NCBI GenBank assembly: GCA_033032865.1 | Contig: JAWHQI010000731.1 | Span: forward strand, 207,136-271,135 | DNA length: 64,000 nt | Origin: Dactylorhiza incarnata | Taxonomy: Eukaryota; Streptophyta; Magnoliopsida; Asparagales; Orchidaceae | Reading direction: 5' to 3' | In this document: piece by piece, positions 57,449 to 64,000 of the stretch | Layout of the letters: the number at the start of each line of letters is the position of its first letter | Position numbering within the stretch: the stretch's first letter is position 1 | The notes under the pieces: model-generated | Seen by the model: only the letters and a program-made list of their open reading frames with translations | What the model was told of the DNA's origin: nothing | The model's database searches: none | Translations under genes and position numbers: made by a program

Positions 57449-59172
57449 TGAAAGTGCACAATGTGCCTCTGAGAATCCTCTAGAAGGGGGGTGAATAGAG
57501 ATTTAAATTTATTTCTAACCGAACTGTGCAAGTACAATAAAAACCTAAGTGTTATGCTCCAACAAATACTTATCCAGAATAAAACAATGTTGAAATATAA
57601 AGCAGGAAAACAGTAAAGTAATCTAAGCTATGAGGGACAGCACATAAAATAAACAATCTAGAAGACACACAGATTTTTATAGAGGTTCTCCAAAATATGG
57701 GTACTCCTCACTTCTACCACCTGGTAGAAATGCACCAACTATGCCTGAGTCTTTTGGTAAGAAGACTCTTAGAACCACTGATCTTTTGACAAGGAGATCA
57801 TGAATCACCAGATTTTTTTATAGGAGATCTTGAACCACCAGATCTTTTGATAAGGAGATCTTGAACCATTGAATCCTTTGGATGAGGGATTCTCAAAACT
57901 CTGTACAGTTGGGAATGAGAAGGAGAAAGAAAGAAGGGGAGAAGAGTAAGAATTCTGTTTTCAGAATTCTTATGAAGGTTGTATGAAGAACAGCTTCTTG
58001 AATCTTTCACTGGATCTGCTCTTGATTAACTCCTTCTTATGATAGTGCTGTATTGCAGGAGCTTATGAATGTCAGATCCTTTCTGTTTCTACTTTCTGAT
58101 TGAACTCTTGGCTGCTATAAGATTGTGATGATGAGCAGCCTTGTTTTGTTCTGTTCTGAGAGATGGGGAGAGCAGCAGTTATTTCTTCTCTGTATATTCT
58201 CTATTAGGGTTCCTGAGAGAGGAAGAAGAAGAGAAAAAAGCTCCAATAGAAACTGTATAGCCGATTGTGATGAATGCTCTGCCCTTCTCTTTCTTCTCTT
58301 GCCTTTTATTGTCCCCCTCCAGATTTGAATTTGTTTCTCTTTCTAGTAAGACCTGAAAAGGTATTCTGCTCTGGACAATCTCTTTCTTTCCTTCTTTAAT
58401 TCCCGACCCGTTCACCAACATTAAGCATGTTTCCAAGAAAGTTTTTTGTCCTCTTTTAGTTCTTCTTTCTATTTGAGGCAATTAATGAGCCGTTGGAGAA
58501 CGGTCTTGAGTGAGGTGGTCCATGAGAGAGGGTCAAAAATGACAGCTGAAAGGTTTCCCTTTTCAGACTGTATTCGACGTAGCGTCGAGTTCTCTTCCTC
58601 TCTTATCGATGCACCATCGAGTTCTTGTAGGAGCGGCTTCGAATTCATCCTTGCTCTGATTGAACTCTGCTAGTCGACGTTGCGTCGATGCCTTATCGAC
58701 GTAAATGTCGAGTTGATGACATGGCTCTGAACTTCATTATCTGCATCGAGATGAAGTCGACGTTGCGTCGACTTTAAATGGCTTCGACAGATACTTCCTT
58801 CTGCGCTGAGTTAAAGTAGAAGCTGCGTCGACTTCTCAAAGTACTTCGACAGGTCCATGGCCTCTACGCCGATATCTATTCGACGTAACGTCGACTTGAA
58901 TTACTTCGACAGAAGGGTGAACTACTTGGACTTCTAGTCAGAGTAGCGTCGACAATAACTTGACGTTGCGTCGAATTCTATTCGACGCAAATGTTAACTT
59001 TGCCCAAATTTTGCTTCTTTTGATCTGGTCTTGACACCCTAGGTTGAGTGTGATATCCTAAGACATCTAATGACCAGATTACCCTCAGTATACAATGGGT
59101 AACTCAATCCTAAGAGATAAAATCACTTTTAGGTAATTTGTTAAGTTAAATCAAAAGGGGGTTTTCCCAACA
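57449..59172 (-). repeat. 3' LTR of element D
   Basis: Its 3' end GTGCACTTTCA and 5' end TGTTGGGAAAAC give TG...CA termini on the minus strand. GATCTTTTGA and AGGAGATC words repeat near 57780-57850. Palindromic ACGT motifs cluster at 58573-58985, in U3. Confidence 0.9.
58573..58985. promoter_or_regulatory. Cluster of TCGACGT/ACGTCGA palindromes in the U3 of element D
   Basis: At least six copies of a palindrome close to GTCGACGTTGCGTCGAC, for example 58573-58587, 58673-58689, 58756-58772 and the perfect TCGACGTAACGTCGA at 58880-58894, plus half-sites. Each has one or two ACGT cores, the core bound by plant bZIP factors. CpG-rich words stand out in this AT-rich LTR. A promoter role is inference. 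Confidence 0.7.
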
Positions 59173-59186
59173 ATCTCCTCATATTT
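59173..59186 (-). other. Polypurine tract of element D
   Basis: AAATATGAGGAGAT directly precedes the TGTTGGG start of the 3' LTR on the minus strand, the expected place for plus-strand priming. Confidence 0.6.
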
Positions 59187-59383
59187 ATCTTAACAAATTT
59201 TACAAATTGAATAAAGTGATTTTACACATTTCTTTTATATAATCAAGAATACATTCAAGACAATATATATAAGAAGATAACAGACTGAAAACACAAGCAA
59301 TATCATTCAATTGTCAAGAAGTATATAGGTCTCCACAGCTGTTTCACAGGAAGAATAATTTGTTACAGAATACCTGAGTTTCA

Positions 59384-61118
59384 TTACTCCTTCTCAGGAG
59401 TTCTTCTTTTTCTGCAAAACACTTTGGGGGCAACTTTCCTTGGAGCAATCTGCAAGGGCTCATCCCCTTCATCTTCATTAGTAATGTCTTTGGGAAGCTC
59501 CCCCTGAGAGAGTGCATTCACTTCAGCCTGTTGGGCAGCTTCCTGAGCAATCTTAGCTACTTGATCTAGCACTGTTTCAATCTGAGGCTCATCCTGAATT
59601 ACTGTTGTGCTTACAGCTGTCATTTTTATATCCAAGTTCCTTTGAACATCTGGGGCAGGCTCCCCCTGAATTACTGGAAGCTCCCCCTGATCTGCTGCTT
59701 TTACTCTTTCTTCCTCATTCTGCTTTTCTGGTGTAGACTCCCCCTGATCTCCAGGCTCCCCCTGGATCTGTGCATGTTGGAAGATAGTAATCTTGTCAGG
59801 AGCTTCATTAGCATCACCTTTATCCTGTCCACTCAAATCTAGGACAGGTCATTCTTCCTCCAATAAGTTCTCCCCATTCTTAACCTTGCTGGCTAGAGAT
59901 GTTAAAAATTCCTTTGTAACCATGGAGGAAAATACAAATCTTTGAGGCTCTGGAGAGTTCTTTTAAAATTTAATAGCTCAACCTCCATTTGTGAATATTT
60001 TCTGTCAAACTTTTTGCCTGAGAGACCACCTGGTCTGCAAATGTAGAGGAGGCAATCCCAACTGCCTTGGAGATGATTTGCTCAAGATCAATTGTGGGGA
60101 TGGAGGAGGTAGATGGAGGTGGATTTTCAGAAATTGGGGAGAGTGGTTGATAAAACTCTTGTGAGACATGAATAGGTGAGGTGGAGCAAATGTGGATGAT
60201 AACTGATGAGGAATTTGAGGAGATGGCTCTGGGGCTGAAGAGGATTTGTGTTGTTGTTGTTGTTGAGGGGAAAGTTGAGCTGGAGCATCATCCTAATGGA
60301 GATCTGGAACAGTGTCCAGAGGAGGTGGAGAGAGAGGAGGATGGATATTATCCCTTGGAGGGTCTGGTATTTGCCTTTCTGGCTCTTGAGGAGAAGGAGA
60401 GGGAGGAGGTGAAACTGGAGCTTAACCAGGCTTTAAGATTTGTCTGGTCCACTTAGAGAATATTCCTATGTTTATTCTCTTTCCAGGCGGAATAGACACT
60501 CCTTTGGACTTACACACACCAGGATAGTGGTGAAGCAGAACCTGACTCATGATTCTCATGAAAGCATTTTCCTTGTTGGAGTACTTGTGAGCAATCAGCT
60601 TTAGGAGACACCTCCCCCAGTTAATCTTCTTTTGCAGAACTAGAACTCCCATAATTTGCAACTGTTGTCTGGGAATAACATCATGGGCTGAAATTTTACA
60701 TAACATAACTTTACCAACAATGTCAGCTAAAAATCTGTACTTTTCTGCCACATCAATCTTTTGAGATTAATTGGCTTCTCCTTCCTGAACTGCATTATTT
60801 CCAGGACATTCTTTACTTCCTCTCCTGACAGTTCATCTGAGTCATTCCCAGTGGGCAGATCAAATGTTTGGGAGAGAATCTCCTCAGATATGTTGATGTC
60901 TTGACCAGAGATTGTCCCTTGGAGAGAATTACCATCTGCTACTGAAACAGTATCCTTGAATTCTGTAAGTTCTACATCTAGAATCTTACACCTTGTGGAT
61001 ATAAGCTTTGTTAAACCAGCAGAATGAAATAGACCAAGGATGGCCTTGAAGCTTTCTGCAGCAGCATTGAACGAATCATGTCCACATCAAATCCAGAGTT
61101 AACTTTTGGTGGAGCCAT
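59384..61118 (-). pseudogene. Extra ORF of element D, unrecognised protein, frameshifted
   Basis: From ATG at 61118 (MAPPKVNSGFDVDMI) reading continues through several frames: an acidic stretch (TISGQDINISEEILSQTFDL), a central part (60751-60422) with FLADIVGKVMLCKISAHDVI and KINWGRCLLKLIAHKYSNK, a Pro/Gln-rich linker with one stop and QQQQQ, and a C-terminal part (59836-59384) with repeated QGE words and RKVAPKVFCRKRRTPEKE. At least two frameshifts are present. The central part somewhat resembles the plant-specific 'putative plant transposon protein' domain, but this is not certain. It occupies the position of pol or of the env-like gene of SIRE elements; no membrane segments are evident. 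Confidence 0.65.
59500..59770 (-). repeat. Repeated CAGGGGGAG polypurine words in the extra ORF
   Basis: Five copies of CAGGGGGAG (or close) on the minus strand, about 59502, 59660, 59681, 59740 and 59756, mostly encoding Gln-Gly-Glu. Apart from the words themselves the surrounding sequence differs, so they are not a simple tandem repeat. Confidence 0.7.
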
Positions 61119-61221
61119 CAGAACAATGGTACCTGCAAAGACAAAGAGAAAACGAGAGAGAGGCACGGGAGAGCTGGAGAACGAGAGAGCAAGAAGAGGA
61201 AAATTCGAAAGCGTAAATGTT

Positions 61222-61612
61222 TTCGACGCAGTAATTGCTTAAAAGCAGATGAATCGCCGCAACTTAGGGTTTAGGTCGACGCCTGTCGATAAAACTTATT
61301 ATTTGGCGCAGCAAATCTGTGACGAGATTGCCTTCTAGAAGCAATTCTGCGTGCGTTGTTATATCGACGTTGCGTCGACTAGTACTCGTCGTAACTTCGA
61401 GACTGTTCAGCAGACCTTAAGTCGACGTAGTCCTGTCGACGTTACGTCGATTAGAAATTGACGTAACTTCAAATTAATCAGCGTTTGATAAGACGACGTA
61501 TGCGTCAATATGAACTTGACGCTGCGTCGAATTCTATTCGAATTGTCCACTCTGAGTGCTTCTTGACGCTAGCGTCGAGTAGAAGTCGATGGTACGTCGA
61601 CTTCTATTCGAC
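61222..61612. promoter_or_regulatory. Second cluster of TCGACGT palindromes, upstream of the extra ORF
   Basis: Palindromes and half-sites like those in the LTR: ATCGACGTTGCGTCGAC near 61363, GTCGACGTTACGTCGA near 61435, GACGCTAGCGTC near 61565. One phrase, TTGACG(C/T)TGCGTCGAATTC, continuing TATTCGA, is shared almost exactly with the LTR (58959 and 61516). The cluster lies 100-500 bp before the ATG of the extra ORF on the minus strand, as an internal promoter would. Confidence 0.65.
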
Positions 61613-61896
61613 GTACCTCTGAATGAACAGATCTATTCTCTTTAGAAAATTCTTGTTGTTTTTCCAGCAATTATATTTATTGAAAATAGATTATAATATA
61701 ATTTTAATAACCATTAGGTAGGATGCAAGGCAAAGATTACTCCCTTGAGTAAATCTTGTTCCTTAATCAAAACCTACATCTTTCTTCCCACTCCATTTTC
61801 TCCTGAGTGGGACCCTACCTAACCCTGCACATGTAATTCAGACATTAGAAGGGACCCAGGTTACTTTGGGCCCTTTGTTTTTACTATTGTAGGGTT

Positions 61897-63703
61897 CTAT
61901 GAAAGAATATAAGGGTCTTTCATGATACCCTTTGGGATGATAAGGAATGGGTTTCCCAACCTATGTTTGTTATTCTGATATTTGAAATGTGTGTAAAATG
62001 TATCTAGGTAAAACAAATCAGCAGAATATTTTATTATCCTAGGTTTTGCTTTAGCCGTTTGGTTGTTGTTATTTGACTTCTCTACATTGTTCTTACCTAG
62101 GGGTCTTTCTTTCCTATTCAGATTTACTTGATTAGGTTTATCTATCTTATCTGGATGACTATTAACCTTACTCATGGATGATGCACTCTTCTCACTTGGT
62201 TGGTACTCACTAGGTCTAACAAATGACACTGGATTTTTCCAGGCAGGCTTCCTAGGTGCTTCTGTGCTAGTGGAGAGCTCTGCTCCTAACCCTAGGTTAT
62301 TAAATCTCATAGAGAGATTTTCTGTGATATCCTTGAGCTTTTGACTCCTCTCATTGAGTGAGTCCTCAAAGGCTTTTGCCTTTGCTAGCTCTTCTTTTAG
62401 ATTTGTATTTTTCTCTCTAAGTTTAATCAATTCTAACTCTTTATTATTAATTTCATTTGTTAGGTTTAATTTATTAGGTGCATTTCATCTTTCTTAAGGT
62501 TCTCTAATTCAGTTCTAGTCATGTCTAATTTTTTTTTCTACTATAAGATGATCAATGCAGAAATCTTTAAAACATGATTTAAAATCATCATAACTGAAAT
62601 CAAATTCATCAAAACAGATACCTGTTCATCTTCATCATCTGATGACATCCATAGTGCCATCATGCAGGCTGCTTCTGTTGTTGCTTCATCATCACTTTCA
62701 AATGATGAAGAGCTTAATTTTGCTTCAGAATCACTCCATGTTTCAGCAATGAAGCCCTTGGCTTTCTTCTTGTCCTTTCCTCTGAAGGACTTCTTCTTCT
62801 TCTCCTCTTTGTTGCTGCTTCTTTCTCTTTGCTCTTGTGGGCACTCAGGAGCAATGTGTCCTGGTTTGTTGCAGGTATAGCAGACAATCTCCTTCTTTGG
62901 AGTTTTATCATACCTGGGTCTTGAATCTCTTTCTCTCCTCCTTGAGTCTTCTGTCTTGACCCATTTCTTGAATCTCCTTGCTAGGAGATTGAACATCTCA
63001 TCTTCAGGAGTAGAAGGCTCTCCTTCAGTAGCTTTCAGAGCAAGACTCCTTTGAATAGGAGCTAGGGTAATTTCCATTTCTTCTAATTCAGCCCTATTCT
63101 TCAGCAACATCTCATAAGACTTAAGCTTTCCTAGCAAAGCTTCAGTTGAGATCTCTCTGTGGCATCTGGACTCTCTGATTGCCCAGATTCTGGAATCCCA
63201 TGAGCTAGGGAAGCACATAAGAATTTTATCATTAATTTCAGTCAATGATATCTCCTTGTCTAAGCCTCTGAGCTCATTAATGATAATGCTGAATCTGTCA
63301 TACATATCAGCAACAGATTCTTCAGCTTTCTTTTGAAAGTTCTCATACTGGGATATGAGAAGGGACTTTCTGTCCTTTCTTTCATCAGCACTTCCTTCCA
63401 CCATTGTGGTGAGTGAATCCCAGATCTCTTTTGCTGATTGACATTCAGCAACCTTCTGGAAAATGTCATCTGACATTGTTGATACTAGAATGTTCATGGT
63501 CTTGGCATCACATGCATTGACCTTCTTCTCAGCCTCTGTCCATTCCTTTCTTGGGACAGCCTCAGTTGTTGAGGATTCTTCTGCCTTTGTCTGACTGGAG
63601 CTGGAGGACCTGCGAGAAGAACATTATAGATGTTTTCATCAATGGAGTTCATATAAAGTCTTATTCTGGCCTTCCAGAGTGTGAACTTATGTAAGTTACA
63701 CAT
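61897..63703 (-). pseudogene. Element D gag (SIRE-like)
   Basis: Three frames in series. The first (63703 to about 63560) has KFTLWKARIRLYMNSID, the start of a copia gag. After a shift the second (to 62541) has ECQSAKEIWDSLTTMVEG, MYDRFSIIINELRGL, CFPSSWDSRIWAIRES and a zinc knuckle CYTCNKPGHIAPEC, followed by Lys- and Asp/Ser-rich stretches. A further shift near 62490 leads to a coiled coil (LREKNTNLKEELAKAKAFED) and a basic tail that ends at 61897. Length and the tail after the knuckle fit SIRE-type gag. Two frameshifts make it non-functional. Confidence 0.88.
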
Positions 63704-63820
63704 TGGGGGTCTTGTGGAAGCATAATCCTTAGTACTTTATAAAATATATTTGTAATAAAAAAGAATTAAGTGTAGGAGGCCTTTTTGATCAAGGTGTTAA
63801 CCTTTTAATGATCAACCTCC

Positions 63821-63831
63821 CTCTGATACCA
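63821..63831 (-). other. Primer-binding site of element D
   Basis: TGGTATCAGAG on the minus strand, two bases inside the 5' LTR: complement of the initiator tRNA-Met 3' end, as usual in copia elements. Confidence 0.85.
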
Positions 63832-63833
63832 AT

Positions 63834-64000
63834 TGAAAGTGCACAGTGTGCCTCTGAGAATCCTCTAGAGGGGGGGGGGGGGTGAATAGAGATTTAAATT
63901 TATTTCTAACCTAACTGTGCAAGTACAATAAAAACCTAAGTGTTATGCTCCAACAAATACTTATCCAGAATAAAACAATGTTGAAATATAAAGCAGGAAA
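63834..64000 (-). repeat. 5' LTR of element D, cut by the window edge
   Basis: Matches 57449-57615 with a few differences, the main one a 14-base G-run (about 63872-63885) against six G in the other LTR. Confidence 0.92.

Larger units (their letters stand above)
57449..64000 (-). mobile_element. Element D: long-LTR copia (SIRE-like), gag plus extra ORF, no pol
   Basis: Minus-strand element inserted in E; the target side seen is CACTA (57444-57448). The 3' LTR is 57449-59172 (1.7 kb) and starts on the minus strand with TGTTGGGAAAACCCCC. The 5' LTR begins at 63834 and runs past the window; the 167 bp visible are nearly identical to 57449-57615. The primer-binding site (63821-63831, TGGTATCAGAG on the minus strand) fits initiator tRNA-Met. 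The interior (59173-63833, 4.7 kb) holds gag (63703-61897) and a second ORF (61118-59384). No protease, integrase, RT or RNase H motif was found. Near-identical LTR starts imply a recent insertion. Confidence 0.9.

Overview
The window is nuclear DNA of a flowering plant. It carries one recognisable plastid-protein gene (CLPR1, with plant-type GT-AG introns) set among plant transposon lineages: a MULE, a Tat-lineage Ty3/gypsy element, chromodomain Ty3/gypsy elements, SIRE-like and other Ty1/copia elements, and MITEs. The species cannot be told from the sequence. It is a gene-poor, repeat-rich region, and most long open frames are transposon relics or antisense shadows of them.

Layout. 0-9.6 kb: a palindromic minisatellite (91-285), a frameshifted MULE transposase (551-1585), several short tandem repeats, a MITE (4277-4412), an LTR-like remnant (about 4620-5307) and long AT-rich stretches without genes. 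9,638-14,539: a 4.9 kb block with TG...CA ends and a 5-bp target duplication, read as a giant solo LTR. 15.4-24.8 kb: a minisatellite, an 826-bp inverted repeat (15957-16782), MITEs, a broken glycyl-tRNA synthetase exon (21158-21343), a CGACAAATGTCG minisatellite and two GC-rich islands. 24.8-28.9 kb: a degenerate Tat-lineage pol (RT, RNase H, second RNase H, integrase) bounded by two GC-rich hairpin minisatellites. 28.9-37 kb: no confident gene, but a 55-bp and a 56-bp minisatellite.

37,038-48,056: two related chromoviruses, head to head and 137 bp apart. Element A (minus, TSD TAATA) keeps one polyprotein frame broken by stop codons. Element B (plus, TSD GTTTT) is more frameshifted. 49,579-51,983: a small non-autonomous relative (element C, TSD CAGTC) with a similar primer-binding site. 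52,222-53,172: three adjacent foldback elements with tRNA-like Pol III boxes. A fourth element of the same design, with a clean 5-bp TSD, lies at 55,331-55,634. Between them, four exons of CLPR1 (minus, 54,006-54,858) join into an intact frame. Neither end of that gene was found in the window.

55.8-64 kb: a copia element E (plus) is cut by a copia element D (minus). D has long LTRs, a gag gene and an extra ORF where pol should be; its 5' LTR runs off the right edge. Clusters of TCGACGT/ACGTCGA palindromes occur in D's U3 and again just upstream of its extra ORF.

The most unusual material is: (1) the foldback elements with tRNA-like cores around CLPR1; (2) the pol-less element D with its duplicated palindrome cluster; (3) the many unrelated minisatellites whose unit is itself a hairpin; (4) the G/C homopolymers that differ between the two LTRs of single elements.
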